From positions 57,771,547 to 57,835,546 of the forward strand of contig NC_092628.1 of assembly GCF_039555335.1 (NCBI RefSeq): DNA of 64,000 nt, read 5' to 3'. The notes under the pieces are model-generated. The model was not told the origin of the DNA, made no database searches, and was given only the letters and a program-made list of their open reading frames with translations. Position 1 is the first letter of the stretch; each line of letters opens with the position of its first letter. The position numbers and the translations under genes are program-made. Source of the DNA: Amphiura filiformis. Its lineage: Eukaryota > Echinodermata > Ophiuroidea > Amphilepidida > Amphiuridae. Positions 1 through 12,821 of this stretch are shown piece after piece.

Positions 1-154
1 ATTTTTCAACCAGTATTTTTATGACTTTTACTAAATTAAGTGTAATGTAATGTAAATAATCAGTTCAAAGACATGAATAAAAGTTGAATATAGAAAGAAA
101 CTGCATTTATCATTTTGTTTGATTGTTTCAATGTTTTGCTAACTACAGCTGATA

Positions 155-1062
155 GACTGGTTCTTGTTTTTGGAAATATTGCTTATTTAAGCATCAATTG
201 GCAAGTTCGCATAAAAGCTGGCAACCAAATTATTGTGGTTAATTTGGGTATGCTGAATTCAAATATCTGCCCAGCTACATTTGTATATTGGATATATTCC
301 AATTCCAATTCCAATGTATATTGGAACCCTGTGACACTAGAAAAGACCCCAAAACGCCCTACATGGTCATACAGGGGGCAAAAATTACACATGCTCCGAA
401 TTCACTAAAAACATGTAAAATTATTCATCTGGGTCTAAAATGTAACATATTTACAGGTAGGACACATAGTTACCTAGTTATGAGGCTCAACAGGTCCAAG
501 GTCTATTTGTTATTATTACGATTTTTGTAAAAATGGATGGAAACTGTTCGTCAAGTTCAGAAAATCGATAATAAATAAACAAATACAAATTCAATTGAAT
601 CTTATGGAATTCTACATATCTTTTGACTCTTTGCTGTGTAACATGGTAACTAGACATCACAGATAGTGCTAACTATTCTTTTTCTGAAACCTCTAAGCTA
701 GACAAACAATTTGCCTCTGAAACAAAATTGGAGCAACTTTGATTTTTGACCCATACACAACAAGCAAATCGACCTGTGACCTTTTATGTCCCATAACTGC
801 TTAACGATAGGTTGCACACACACAAACATTACATTTCTGGGATCTGTGGGGCCAGATGCATAATTTGACATGTTTGAAACTGTTATTGGAATAAAATTAA
901 TTTTTCCCGTTATGGTCTTTTTGAGGGTCACAGTCACAAAATATTGCTTGGCAGACAACAGATTCGAGTTCAGCATACCCAAATTAACAAAAGTAAGCTG
1001 ATTGCCAACTTTTACACAAACTAGCTGCTAGGAATGTGATTTTTTCAAAAATGGAACCAGTC
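155..1062. mobile_element. TA-flanked MITE with long inverted arms (908 bp)
   Basis: The ends are GACTGGTTC and GAACCAGTC, with TA on each side (153-154 and 1063-1064). Inverted similarity extends about 110 bp inward, including TTAATTTGGGTATGCTGAA on the left and its complement near 965-985. Block B has the unoccupied site, a single TA at 43889-43890. A TA target duplication is typical of Tc1/mariner-type transposases. No transposase reading frame is visible, so it is non-autonomous. Confidence 0.85.
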
Positions 1063-1351
1063 TATGATATATTCATGTAGGCATGAATGATATTCTACAG
1101 TAAGAATTACATTTGAATAAACACAGCATGAGGAATGCCTGCATGCACTATGTGATGCAGAAGTGAATCAAACTCGTTCTTGATTGGCTGGTATAATCGG
1201 ATAATGTCTTTTGATTGGTTAATTTGATCAGTATTTTCACCCTGCCCACATTTTGTCCTTGGAAATACAATCGCATATTGCTGTATTCATTCAGATGGAA
1301 TTCTTACTGTAGTATATTATCAATTTCTGATAGCAGTATTGAAGACATCAC

Positions 1352-2592
1352 TTAAGGGGTACTACACCCATTGATTTTTTTTGCATTTTTTTGCATTTTG
1401 TGAAGAAATTACAAAAACAAATTGGACAAAGTGGTATGCAAAATGAAGGGCAAATCTTCTCGTTTTATTGGTGGCATCGGTATCAACGTAGCTTACATGC
1501 TTTTAAAAGTAGAAGCCAAAAGGTGGTACATCACTGATGATTTAAATTCACTTCATTTTGGAAAGCTTACTATCAACGGATTTCGTTAAAATTTTGGATA
1601 TGTGTTGCTAACACGTTAGGGAAATAAAGTTGATATGTAAAATGGGAATAAGTGGTTCCTGATTTCTTTTATGACTTCATGAACTTGGTGCTCCACAACT
1701 ATCAAAAAGGAACTGGGTAAAATGCTTCTATTTTCAATGTTGAGCTATATTTTGTATTTTTAACTTGCGACATTATTTCACTGAAACATAATTAAGCCCC
1801 AGGTAACAGGTTACCACAACCATACTGCAGCAATGTTGAAAAAATTGTATTTCTTGTCACCTATACCACCATATTGGGTAGTTTTCCGTAAGCTTATCTT
1901 TTGTGATTTTGGTAACTATTTTATATTTATTTGTGAAATCCATGTCAACTAGGCATTCTAAATTGTACTCACCATTTACATCCCAAGGTATATTAGTATA
2001 TCCACCTTGCACTTCTCGATATATATCCAGTTAAAGACAGAATATCAAAATTATTCCTCATTATGATATCACAGACTCTTACATGTGTATTCAAAATTGA
2101 TGCTTAAATTTGACCTGAAGTCCTGAACCAATTGACCTATAACAGCTTATAACCTGACATACGGTGACCTAATAGCCTTTTCTTCTCCTAACAACACATT
2201 ATATAATTAAATTGACTAATGACTATTCATCCATTGTGTAAGTGTTTATTTAATTTATTCAGTGTTATATATTTTGCATGCACCACTATAGATTTTCTAT
2301 AGAGAGTATAACAAAGGATTTAATGTATTCTATTCATGTACCCTACTTGAACATGTTGAAAAGAATAAATTATAGTTTGTTATGAAACACAGATCTGAGT
2401 TACTAGGATACACAGTAAACAAAAAATATATAGGGCTAAAATGACTTACTACAATGTGTAAAAGCATTTTTTTTCTTATTTTTTTTCATTTTTTTTTATT
2501 TCACATGATCCGTGCATATATCGCCTAGCTATAAATGAAAAAATATTTTTTTAGACCAATCAAACCAATATATGGGTGTAGTATGCCCTTAA
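1352..2592. mobile_element. TTAA-flanked element (1.24 kb)
   Basis: TTAA lies at 1352-1355 and 2589-2592, with inverted ends GGGGTACTACACCCA and TGGGTGTAGTATGCCC. Block B lacks the segment: 44173-44180 reads almost as the joined flank. TTAA targets are typical of piggyBac-like and Kolobok-like elements. The interior is AT-rich with T-runs and has no coding frame. The same end sequence recurs at 43234-43592 and 52577-60121. Confidence 0.8.
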
Positions 2593-2642
2593 GTTTGTTC
2601 GGTTTATAATAGGTGAAAAAATGAGACTAAGCATTGTTTAAT

Positions 2643-3093
2643 GATATACAAATATTAACTGTCTATGAGTGTAATGGTCGAAATATAATCACGAGGTGAA
2701 AGATGGATTGTTCCATTCCACGAGCCGGAACGGCGAGTGGAATGGAACAATACATCTTTCACTGAGTGATTATATTTCGACCATTACACAAATTTAAGAC
2801 AGTTAATATTTGTTTTATATCACTCGTACATAAATTCTATTACTCAAAAATACTATTTAAGATAGGGAATACATTTTTTCATCAACATAATACTATGTTT
2901 TGCCGTGACATAATTCACAATTTGCTGTCTACCCCATAACTAAATTGGCGAGTCTGACAGTCAGCGCACGGCCTGGCGCAGGTGCACTACGGCGCAGCAC
3001 TATGATGGTAAAAACTATCACACGGAGAGGGTGATGATAAAAATGGTAATCAACCAATGAACTGTCTAGAATTTATGTATGAGTGATATAATC
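2643..3093. mobile_element. Foldback hairpin followed by a TIR segment
   Basis: 2643-2816 is a near-perfect hairpin with ends GATATACAAATATTAACTG and CAGTTAATATTTG and a central loop around an ACGAGCCGGAACGGCGAG core. It is followed by a segment bounded by inverted copies of TATATCACTCGTACATAAAT (2813-2837) and its complement (3065-3093). The module at 30290-30660 and its two copies have the same two-part build with a different loop sequence. Confidence 0.65.
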
Positions 3094-3226
3094 ATGGAAG
3101 AAAGAGATAAGAAGGAACCACAACGAACGCATTCACTTTGTCCACTCCCTTTACCGACATTTAGTTGACATTGTTATTCATGAGGATTTACTTTGATCAA
3201 TACCCCGCGTTAAATAGGTGATTGGT

Positions 3227-4386
3227 ACCCGGGGGGGGGGCACTCGAATTTTTTTTTGGTAGGGGTGTGCCACCGCCAGTTTCGAACTCGAGGTCTAAGG
3301 AACTGATCGGCCGGCCAAAAAGGGGGTCTAGGGAACTGATTGGCCGGCCAAAAAAGCTCAAAAAGGGGGTCTTGGGAACTAATTAACCAGCCAAAAGGGG
3401 GTCTTGGGAACTGATTAGCCGCCAAAATCTGAAAATGGCGGTTCGCGGAACTAAACCATGCAGGCCAAACCAGGGCTCAATTTCGTTACGTTTTTGCCAC
3501 AGATTTTTGAAGGAATCGATTTCACTTTGATCAAGAAAATCATTAATGTAAAATTGGTCTGATGGGGTGGCCTACGATGGAAATCTTAGCAAAGCAAACC
3601 AGCATTCGGATCAAAATTACTAGACCCTGCAGACCTACCTATAGCCTACTGATAATTATAGCAGCAGCGAGCAGCATTTAAAAGCCCACCATAAAAACAA
3701 ACCCTCAAAAATATTTTTTCAGTGCCGTAACTAAAGAAAAACATTTAGGCTACATTGAACTGTCATGCATACATGAGACGATTGAGTGAAGTATGCAGAA
3801 TTTGACAACCATTCGCATTCCACTATTGGCACTGAACCAGCAGATCGTAAATTACCTTTTAATTCACTGTTATGGCCAGCTGCAAGGACGTGTACATAAT
3901 TATTTGAGGTACTTTTCCTTATATTTGGCAATTTTATTCCCAAAAGAGATCTCAAAATCATTTATTTCCAGCAAAGTGTTTATCAGCTGAAGGCCTCAGC
4001 ACTCGCCGGCCGGCAGTGCTGCAATCACTGTTTACAATCAACCAACCAGTGTTGCCACTACTACAAAGTACAAGGAGCCCAAAATCCCGCCCAAAATCCA
4101 CCTTATTCCTATATACAATGTGTTTCAATGGGGAAGAAATCGATGGAAAATTCCCTTTGAAGCTTTTTGGGCTCGAAATAGTAGGACAGAAAACACGCCA
4201 ATCAAAATGCCAATGAGAGCGGAGATCGGTGATCTGAGAGTCTATGGAACGGCTAGAAAAATTTTTGGGCTTCAAGAGCGGCAATCAATGAATTTAGTGG
4301 GTCTAAGGAACGGCTAGCGGCTCTGAAAAAGGGGGTCGTCGCCGCGGCACATACCCGTATAGCTGGGGAATGTGAGTGCCCCCGGG
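3227..4386. mobile_element. hAT-like non-autonomous element (8 bp TSD)
   Basis: Flanked by GATTGGTA at 3219-3226 and 4387-4394, with inverted ends CCCGGGGGGGGGCACTC and GAGTGCCCCCGGG. Eight-base target duplications are typical of hAT transposons. The left part holds 3-4 tandem copies of a unit containing AAAGGGGGTCT and GGAACTGATTGGCCGGCC. No transposase is visible. Confidence 0.75.
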
Positions 4387-5014
4387 GATTGGTATTGTAT
4401 TCCATGTATTTGCATGTCTTCTGGAGCGTGTGTGAAGGATGATTTGAACTAATGACCTTCCGTGCAAGCACCCTATAGGATTTTCTCTGGTGACGTGATC
4501 ATCGGTCATTGATGGCCTACATCTTTTTCTTCCATTTTGCCCAATTTTTCCGAACTTTGATGGCTTTTTTCAGAGTTGGCAGTCTTTGGCACTAAAACGA
4601 GTTAGCTAGTTACGATTATACACATATAAACTATTAAATTAAACAGGTTTTATGTACCGGACTCAACCGGAACATTGTGCATTATTTAAGAACATTTTAC
4701 ATCTATTTTTCATCGAAAAAGTCACCAAAATCTTACCTTATTTGCTAAAGATGAAACTCAGCAAAAAAGCGGCCGATTTTGATTACCTTTTCGATGTTTA
4801 ATAGGACATTTTCTACACAACACGATCAAGAAAACAGTTTGAGTGTAGATCCCAAAACAAACCTACTATACATGTTCAGAGCATCAGTGAAATTCCATAA
4901 TCTTACTTCTGGGTAGCGTTTGCTTGTTCGTGGATGGGTTTGTTATAAATTTTTTCCAGTAATGATTTCGCCAAGCATCGATCGCGGTAAATGGATTATA
5001 CATGAAAGGAAGTA

Positions 5015-6051
5015 GGGGAAGGTGGGGCATAACGGACCCCCGGGGCAAAACGGAACCACCTGGAAAAATAGGCCTTCGCAATACTGCCGTCTATGCAAAT
5101 TATATTGAGGAACACAAGTATGGCTACGAGGATTTACAACAAAAGTTTTATCTGAAACAATCCACTGACATTCGAGCAAGATCGAGTCAAAAAATTACTA
5201 CCCGTCTGGTGTAAGATATGTAGATGTTTAATGCGCTGAAATTTTACTTCATTAATATCGGATTCCCAAATAATTGTGTATATTGTAAACACGAAGGTAC
5301 TAGCCATGAGCTGTATTAAGTGCATGGCCTATATGCTACGATGTATTATGCATGCAACCTATTTCTAAAAAATCGGGTATGGGGCAAAACGGAACCCTAG
5401 GTGTGGGGCATAACGGAACAGGGTTCCGTTTTGCCCCGGGCGTTTTGTCCCACAGATGGGTTCCGTTTTGCCCCAATTGGACATAACTTGTCTTCACTCA
5501 AGGAAATGTAGGCGTTATCTAGGGGCCTACTCGAACATGGTAAACACTTCGCTGAAACATGGACATATAACTAGACCTACAGATAGAATTAATGATTAAA
5601 ATTACTCCACAGAGATGGTAGGCCTACTGAATATTTCTTTCTGATCAAATATTGGTCATACATATTATAGGCCTACTAGGCCTATAAGAAGTTAACCACT
5701 CACTCCACAGAGATGGTAGACCCACTTAATATTGTAACTGAATATAGGCCTACATATAACTAGGCCTAGGGCCTACCGATGGAACAACTGATATAAGTTT
5801 ACACCCAGGGTGCCGTTTTGCCCCATAGGGGTTCCGTTTTGCCCCGATAGTGGGGCAAAACGGTTTTTTTTTTTTTTGAAAATATTTCTTCATTTTTATA
5901 AAAATTGTAAGATTCAAGTTATATTGGTTAATGGTATATTAAAGGTAAATACAAACTTCAACTGAACATATAATTTTTACAGTCATATTACTTATGGTGA
6001 CGTCACAGAGCATCCTCAAAGTTAAGTGTTCCGTTATGCCCCACCTTCCCC
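5015..6051. mobile_element. TA-flanked element built of GGGGCAAAACGG repeats
   Basis: The terminal inverted repeat is perfect for at least 22 bp (starts GGGGAAGGTGGGGCATAACG) and is flanked by TA at 5013-5014 and 6052-6053. The interior carries many copies of GGGGCAAAACGGAACC in both orientations (about 5040, 5390, 5410, 5460, 5820, 5845). It has no coding frame and is probably Tc1/mariner-like and non-autonomous. Confidence 0.8.
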
Positions 6052-6462
6052 TACCATTGATAGCTTTTCTTTTCATGCGTCAATAGATAAGCGGATTAAA
6101 ACTTGGCCGATCGAAGTCGTTGTGGTTCCTTCTCATCTCTTTCTTCCATGATATAATATAGAATGGCACGCACGCAGTTGGGTACAGCACTTAAGGCTGG
6201 TTCAAAGTGGATATTCGAAGCCGAATATTCGGCTTCGAATACGTTTTGGGCGTCAAAATATATGCGGCTTCGAATATAAAACTATGAACCGGAGAAAGAT
6301 ATATTTCTACAATTTACAGCGTTGCCCGACTGTTAACCAGTATTGCCCGTTGACCAAGGTAAGCAAAATTTAGAGAATGTCTTTAACGAAGTTAATAAAA
6401 TCTTATTCTCCATTGAACTATTGTCATGATTTAATGTCTGTATAAATGGGTCTAAATAGGAG

Positions 6463-7069
6463 CAGTGGCGTAACCAGTGGGGGCCGGGGGTGCAAGCTGC
6501 CCCGGACAAAAAAAACCTGGAAGGAGAGTAAAAAATTGGGAAGGGGGAAAGGGGAAAAAGAGGGAAGAAAAAAGAGGGAAGAGAAAGGGAAAGAAGAGAA
6601 AAAGGGAAGGAGAAAAGAAAAAGGGAAAGAAAGAGGAAGAGAAAGGGAAAGAAGAAAAGAAAAAGAGGGAAGAAAAGTGGGAAGGGAGAAGAGAAGAGGG
6701 GAAGGGACTCAAGGGAGAAGAGAAAAGGGAAAGAAAGAGAGAAGATCTATAGGCTTACTACTTTCATTGTGAAATTTGTAAAGAAAAGGGGGAGGGGAGA
6801 AGAGACAAGGGGAAGGGACTCAAGGGAGAAGAGAAAAGGGAAAAAAGAGAGAGAAGATCTATAGGCCTACTACTTTCATTGTGAAATTTGTACTCTGAAA
6901 CACTGATATTTTCTAATATGCCAAAAACCAGGAGCTTCATGGCGCTCAGCCCCCTTGATCCCTGCCTGGACCCCTGGACCCCACCGACTCCACCTCTTTT
7001 GATCAGAAATTGGGAAATTTTTCAATCTTGCCCCCCCGGAAGGTCAGGTCTGGTTACGCCCCTGACCTG
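6463..7069. mobile_element. hAT-like MITE with purine-rich body
   Basis: The 8 bp target duplication AATAGGAG is at 6455-6462 and 7070-7077. The left end is CAGTGGCGTAACCAG; the right end carries CTGGTTACGCCCCTG followed by ACCTG. The body is an almost pure purine tract of GGGAAGAGAAAGG-like repeats, partly duplicated (6690-6770 and 6785-6890). The long open frames across it reflect composition, not coding. Confidence 0.8.
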
Positions 7070-7194
7070 AATAGGAGTCAAAAAGATTTGCTTTTTGGGG
7101 CATTTACGACCTGCCTGTAACAGGCGCGCGGAGGTTGACCAATACCTTCTTGTAGGTTTCAACTGCAAAGCAAATCAAGAAATGAATGAGTCAA

Positions 7195-7301
7195 TAGATA
7201 AATAAGTAAATAAATAAAAAATAAATAAATAAGTCAATAAATAAGTCACTAAATTCATAAATAAATAAATAAATATAAATATAAATAAATAAATAAATAT
7301 A

Positions 7302-7356
<55 letters not shown>

Positions 7357-7366
7357 ATATATAAAT
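7195..7366. repeat. (TAAA)n microsatellite
   Basis: A run of ATAA/TAAA units with a few interruptions. It lies just upstream of the non-LTR retrotransposon and could be the tail of an older LINE copy. Confidence 0.9.
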
Positions 7367-7782
7367 ATCATAAGATATGATTGAAGCGACGACTTATATG
7401 ACAGCCCTCACAAGTGTTATATATGAGACCACCCACGGTGACCCACCAAATATATATCTGTCGAGTTCAACAAAATTCAACTCCCACAAATATATTTCCG
7501 GTGAATACTTTTTTCATTGGCTGATATACTTTCTGCTTCCATAGAGAACGGACGTGCATCTAAGCTGCTCCTGCATTCATGCATTCATGGCAACGCTGCT
7601 ATATCCGCTACATTATCCGCTACATTAAATCTTCTTGGACTATTAGGGCCTATATTAATTTGGATTTGGATATATTACTTTGGATTTACTTATTTATATT
7701 ACTTCGGATTTTCTTGGATTTACATATCATTTTGGACTTTCTATGATATTTTTTTTTGGAATATTTCATCGTATAAATAAGC

Positions 7783-8655
7783 ATGGGTTGCGAGGACTGC
7801 AAAGAAAATAAGCCTGCTAAGTTATGTCAAGGTGATCTTACGCTGTGCAATGAATGTAACATTAAGAGATTTGGCCCAACTATGCCTATCGTAAGGCCTA
7901 AGACAAAGCCTGCACAAAACAAGAAAACCAAGAACAGTGGTACAAAGAACATGGACTTGACTGAGGCATCGCGGGTAGTGTACCTTACTCATGAGAAATC
8001 TGTTGACTCAATGAATGTGCAGCAGCTGAAAAAGTTTAACCAAGAAGAGGTAAGACAAACGGTGCAAGCTACGTTGACATCAATTCTACCGACTAACTAC
8101 GACGCAGCAATGATCGCAAATGAAAGTGTGAACATCGCAGCAAAATTGGTTGATCACGTTAAAATACGCTTGACGACATTACCAGAAAGCCCATCAGCAA
8201 TGTCCTTTGCCGAACTGATCATGTCGACAGTTTCACCGATAAAACCTACGCGCCCAACATCCACAGTTACAGAAGCAACGCGCATTCCTTGTGTTGAAAA
8301 CTGTACACTAAATCACCAAGTAAAGGGAAAACCTATTGAATGTTCGTTATGCCAAGTCGAATATCATACACAGTGCGTTGGACTTAATGCGTCAGGAAAG
8401 CGGCCAACATGGTTTTGTTCTTCGTGTAAGTCAATACCAGCAAGCATCAAAGGCCTTCAAGATAAGGTTAATAAACATGAACATCAGCAGGAGCAACTTC
8501 AAAGGGACAACGATCTGCTAAGAACTGAAAATGCCAATTTGAAAGCAGCTATGGAAAATCAAGCCAGTCTGTTGGCACAGCTCACAGAAAGCCGCACAAA
8601 TGTAGGCCTACTGAGAATAAGGCCAGTACTTCTGAGAGCTACAATACACTTCTAA
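7783..8655 (+). pseudogene. LINE ORF1, N-terminal part with PHD finger
   Basis: The frame starts at an ATG preceded by stops and encodes 290 residues. Residues 1-30 contain three CxxC-type pairs (CEDC, CNEC). Residues about 168-210 form a PHD-type zinc finger (CVENC, CSLC, H-TQC, FCSSC), which in other ORF1 proteins is proposed to bind protein or nucleic acid. Residues about 220-275 are a Gln/Glu/Leu-rich predicted coiled coil. The frame is lost near 8605, at a TAGGCCTA octamer, and the domain order continues in another frame at 8610. The product would be an RNP component of the retrotransposon. Confidence 0.75.
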
Positions 8656-9632
8656 TAGGTGACTCGATTATACAAGACATTAATGCGAAAGGACTTGAAA
8701 GTACAGAAGTGGAATGCTTGCGTGGCGGAAAGATTACCGACGTCAATGAACATTTGGAAACTAAGAAAGAAGCAAAGAAATACAACACGATCATCATCCA
8801 TGCTGGAACAAATGATTGTACATCTGACCAGGACTTAACAAGAGCTGCAAAGTCATATGATAGTATGATCAAGGACATCTCAAACAAAGCACCCGGTGTC
8901 GAAATTGTGATTTCGACGATCTGTCCACGCACTGATAATGCCAATAACCAAGAGAGAGTGGACAAGCTAAATTCACACCTGAAAACAATTGGTGAACAAC
9001 GCGGATGCAAAGTTGTTGATAATGATGTAAACTTCAAACTTAGTAACCAAGAACCCGATGAAGGGTCCCTTAAGGGAGGCAAACTGCACCTGAACTCGCA
9101 TGGGACACGCAAACTGTTAAACAATATTAACAAAACTCATAAAGTAATCAAGACCAGGAAGCTAACCAATGACTCTAAGAACATGAACAACAGAAGCATG
9201 AACGCGAGACATCCGGGAAGATATCATCCCCGTAGACCAGCTAGAGGACAAGTACCATCGCGAAGTTGCTACTTTTGTGGTGGCACCAATCATGTTATGA
9301 AGAACTGTCATTTCAGTGAACAAATTCAATGCCATGAATGCGGAGAGTACGGACACAAAAGTAATAACAGACAATTTCATCCGCAAACGCGTTCGCGTCG
9401 CGAAGGCATTGAGATACCGGCCATGTGCGTGCCGGTACTAGCGGACTTAAAACTATTGAGTCTACTACTAGTACCAAGGACTTTATTAATTACAATGTAT
9501 ATAATATGCTTGATGATGAACTTGATAATGTTGATGTTTGTTCTAATGATGATACTTCTGAAGGGTATGTTAGTTATAATAACAATGTTGTTCACAATAA
9601 CAATATGTCATCAGTACATGAAGATTGTATAG
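8610..9632 (+). pseudogene. LINE ORF1, SGNH esterase and CCHC knuckles
   Basis: Continues ORF1 in a shifted frame. Block I of an SGNH/GDSL hydrolase is visible as LLIGDSIIQDI (about 8655-8690), followed by IIIHAGTNDC (block III, catalytic Asn) and LNSHGTRKL (His of block V). Then come basic residues and two zinc knuckles, CYFCGGTNHVMKNC and CHECGEYGHKSNN (the second with its last Cys replaced). After about 9425 the likely frame moves again to an Asp/Asn-rich stretch (9425-9733). Esterase-bearing ORF1 proteins are known in CR1-like elements. Confidence 0.75.
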
Positions 9633-9656
9633 GTCTTAAGAATAATGATGACATAG

Positions 9657-11549
9657 TTGATGATAAGAATGTTAATAATCATAAGAAACATCATAGTCCT
9701 AAAAAGAAAAGCCGTGCATCCAAATGTATATAAACGGAGACATAGGAGATCAAAGAGAAGTAGTAAGAATAAGGTAAAACTTAGTGAATGTGAGGTAAAG
9801 GTTGCTTTCAATAATGTTAACCGTGTAAAACCTAAAATATATGAGATCACAAGATTTCTTAATGAAAATAATATCAGTATAATGGGTGTGGCAGAGACTT
9901 TTCTTGATAATGATGAGTGCATTCAGATCAATGGTTATAAATGGGTGGGTAAGAATAGACTGAATAAGGGAGGGGGGGGGGTGGGCTTTCTTGTGTCTGA
10001 AAGTGTTTGTATTACTGAAGACAATCTTTGTAACTCTCAACAAGATGAGTATGAAAGACTATGGATAGAAGTTAAGATTGGTAATGATAATGTTCATATT
10101 GCAGTTGTCTATTTTCCTGTTCAGGGTACCAATCCTGATCTTGTAAATGAACTTTACAATCAGCTACTTGCTGATGTTATTCAAATTGAAAATGACAATG
10201 AAGGTAAAGATCCTCACATTCTGATAATGGGCGATTTTAATGGTAGAATTGGTGATATGATCTATGGTGGAGACCCAGTCAGAAATAGTAATGGGGAACT
10301 ATTATTAGAATTTGCTGATCATGCTCGGTTAGAAATAATTAATTGTAATCGGAAGTGCAAAGGTAAAATAACATGGTTTAGACACCCACATTCAAGTTGC
10401 ATTGATTATTTTCTTTCATCTCATGTTACAGAAGACAGTATCATTGATATGCTTGTTGACGAAGAGCGTCATCTTAATTTAGGCAGTGACCATAACATGC
10501 TTATAACGAGGCACAAATTCAAATTCAATAGTGCTAACAAGAAGTCTAATGAAAACAAAAGAACCAATAATCATTGGAATATTTCTAAAGATCAAGATTG
10601 GTCATCATATCAAAATGCACTTGTAAATGGTTTTCGGAATTGGAATCCAAATGATTCCCAGGATGTCGATTCTCTGTGGAACAATTGGAAAGATAATCTC
10701 ATCAATATTACTTCTGATGTAATTGGTTTTAAAGGCAATGAAAAGAATAACAAACAATGGTGGTGTAAGTCTATTGATGATGCCATAAAGGAAAGGAAAC
10801 AGGCTTGTAAAGATCACCGTAGGTGGTCTAAACATGACAGTGATAACAAAGGAAAAGGTGATCAACTTTGGGAGGATTATAAAATTAAGAAACAACGTGT
10901 GAAAACTCTTATTCACCAGAAAATGACTCAAATGAGATTTGAAAGAAGTGTTAATATTGCAAAAGCAGGGGGTCCCTCTTCAAGGGACTTTTGGAAAAAC
11001 TTAAGAGGTACTAAAAAAAGGGATAATCTTTTGGCTCTTAAATTAGATAATTCTGACAAGGTAGTTACCGACAGGTCTGTTATGAAACAAAGCATTATGC
11101 ATTATTGGCATACACTTGGTAAAATGGACATGGTTATGAATGATAATTTTAATGATGTTGAAACAATTATTGGTAAAATAAAGAATGGTGAATCAAATGT
11201 AGGCTTAAATACTGACGTTTCATTAAATAATATTGTTATTACACACGATGATGTTAAAGATGCTATAGCTGATGCGAAACATAATAAGTCTCCTGGACTG
11301 GACTTGATTACAAACGAGCTTCTTAAAAACGGCGGGGAAGGCATGATCGATTCACTAACTAAGTTATTTAATAGTTTCCTTTATTTAGAAAGCACTCCTC
11401 ATGAGTGGAATAAAGGGATTATAGTGCCAATTTCCAAAAAAGGTAATAAAAATGACTTAAATAATTATAGGGAATTACACTTACGTCTTGTGTTTCAAAA
11501 TTTTCAACCGCATCATTGCAAATTGCATCTCCAACTTTGTCGAAGATAA
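9657..11549 (+). pseudogene. LINE ORF2, APE endonuclease and start of RT
   Basis: 630 codons. The APE-type endonuclease occupies about residues 45-290: the AETFL glutamate, GGGGVGFLV, VVYFP, the signature IMGDFNGRIGD, and GSDHNML with the catalytic Asp-His pair. A linker follows, then the RT N-terminal motifs NKSPGLDLITNELL and WNKGIIVPISKKG. The frame breaks near 11475 where a G run is short by one base. The endonuclease would nick target DNA for target-primed reverse transcription. No catalytic residue of the endonuclease is obviously lost. Confidence 0.85.
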
Positions 11550-12219
11550 CAACATATTGTCGGAAATTCAGGGAGGCTTTAGGAAGGACCACAGATGTGA
11601 TGATCACGTGTTTTCTCTTAAAAGCATCGCCGCTACGAGACTTGCCGAGAATAAACAAACTTATATGGCCTTTCTGGATTTCCGAAAAGCATTCGACACA
11701 GTGTGGAGGAATGGCCTCTTGTCAGTTGCTTGGAATCTTGGTATTAGAGGAAGAGTTTGGAATATCTTAAATAGTCTTTATCAGAATGTACAATGTAATG
11801 TAAAGTTGGGTGATATTGTAACTGATTTTTTCAATGTAGAAGAAGGCGTAAAACAAGGCTGTGTCTTATCACCAATCCTCTTTTGTCTATACATTAATGA
11901 GTTATCTAAAATGCTTGATGAATATGATGTAGGTATTCATATTATGGGTGTGAATATTAAATGTTTATTTTGGGCAGATGACGTTGTTTTAATTGCGAAT
12001 AATGATTATGACTTACAGCGTATGTTAAATATTGCTGCAGAATTCTCTCGCAAATGGCGTCTTAACTTTAATCACGATAAGTCTAACGTCCTTGTTACAG
12101 GTAAACGTATTAATATTCACAAATTATGGCAACTTGGTGATACTTACATTTCTGAAGTTAACACGTATAAGTACTTAGGGTTCATATTACTAGAAATCTG
12201 TCTGATCATTTTCATTTAA
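11488..12219 (+). pseudogene. LINE ORF2, reverse transcriptase core
   Basis: Continues the RT domain after the frameshift: GGFRKDHRCDDHVFSL (motif 2a region), YMAFLDFRKAFDTVW (motif A with catalytic Asp), VKQGCVLSPILFCLYINEL (motif B) and CLFWADDVVLIA (motif C). The residue before ADD is Trp, where most CR1-like RTs have Tyr or Phe. The frame ends near 12180-12219 after TYKYLGF (motif E-like). Confidence 0.85.
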
Positions 12220-12821
12220 CCGAAACCAATAAAAAGGGAAATCGTTTAATTGGATATATTAAATCAATTATTGATAACCAGGACGATTTCAATAGGGTCT
12301 ATTACGGTGATGTTCTCTGGAAGTCATTAGCTCTGCCGGCAATTAATTATGCATGCGCGGTTTCATCCTATAGCGCAAGTGATTACAAAAAGCTCAATTC
12401 TTTACAACTCCAAATGGCAAGGACAATTCTTAAAGCGCCCAGAAACACTCCGGCAGCAGCCCTATTGGGAGACTTAGGCTGGTCAGATCTTAAGAGCATT
12501 CACGACAAAGCAAAAGTCAAGTTTTTCTCTAGACTTAAGAACATGGAATTTAATAGATGGCCTAAATTATTACTCAATGCACTTTTCATTGTATCAAATA
12601 ATATTGCTGGTGAATTAAGTTGGAAATGGTTAAAATCGATTAATAACATTCTAAACGATAGCAAAACGAGTTTAAGTTTCAATGCCCACTCGGAAAACGA
12701 GGCGTGGCTAAATACTTTCAATCATATGTATGATCAATACACTTGTTGTAAGTGGTATGAAGAAGCATGTCAAAAATCATCTCTGGCAAATTATGTTCAA
12801 TTTAAAAATCGTATCAATTAG
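12183..12821 (+). pseudogene. LINE ORF2, thumb/connection region
   Basis: In the next frame the ORF2 protein continues with a Leu- and Lys-rich sequence containing LALPAINYACAVSSYS and MARTILKAPRNTPAAALLGDLG, typical of the region behind the RT domain in non-LTR elements. It ends at a stop at 12819-12821; the protein resumes in another frame immediately after. Confidence 0.65.

Larger units (their letters stand above)
3085..6155. mobile_element. Outer inverted-repeat element of 3.07 kb (composite)
   Basis: A roughly 35 bp inverted repeat pairs 3089-3126 (ATCATGGAAGAAAGAGATAA onward) with 6109-6150. Inside are two independent TIR elements (3227-4386 and 5015-6051). The rest shows no gene; short open frames are chance. 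Its boundaries coincide with the interval missing from block B. Confidence 0.45.

Noticed and set aside
6446-6772. Long overlapping open frames rich in Lys/Glu/Arg or Phe/Ser
   Set aside because: They are translations of a purine-only tract in a hAT-like MITE; no codon structure or domain.
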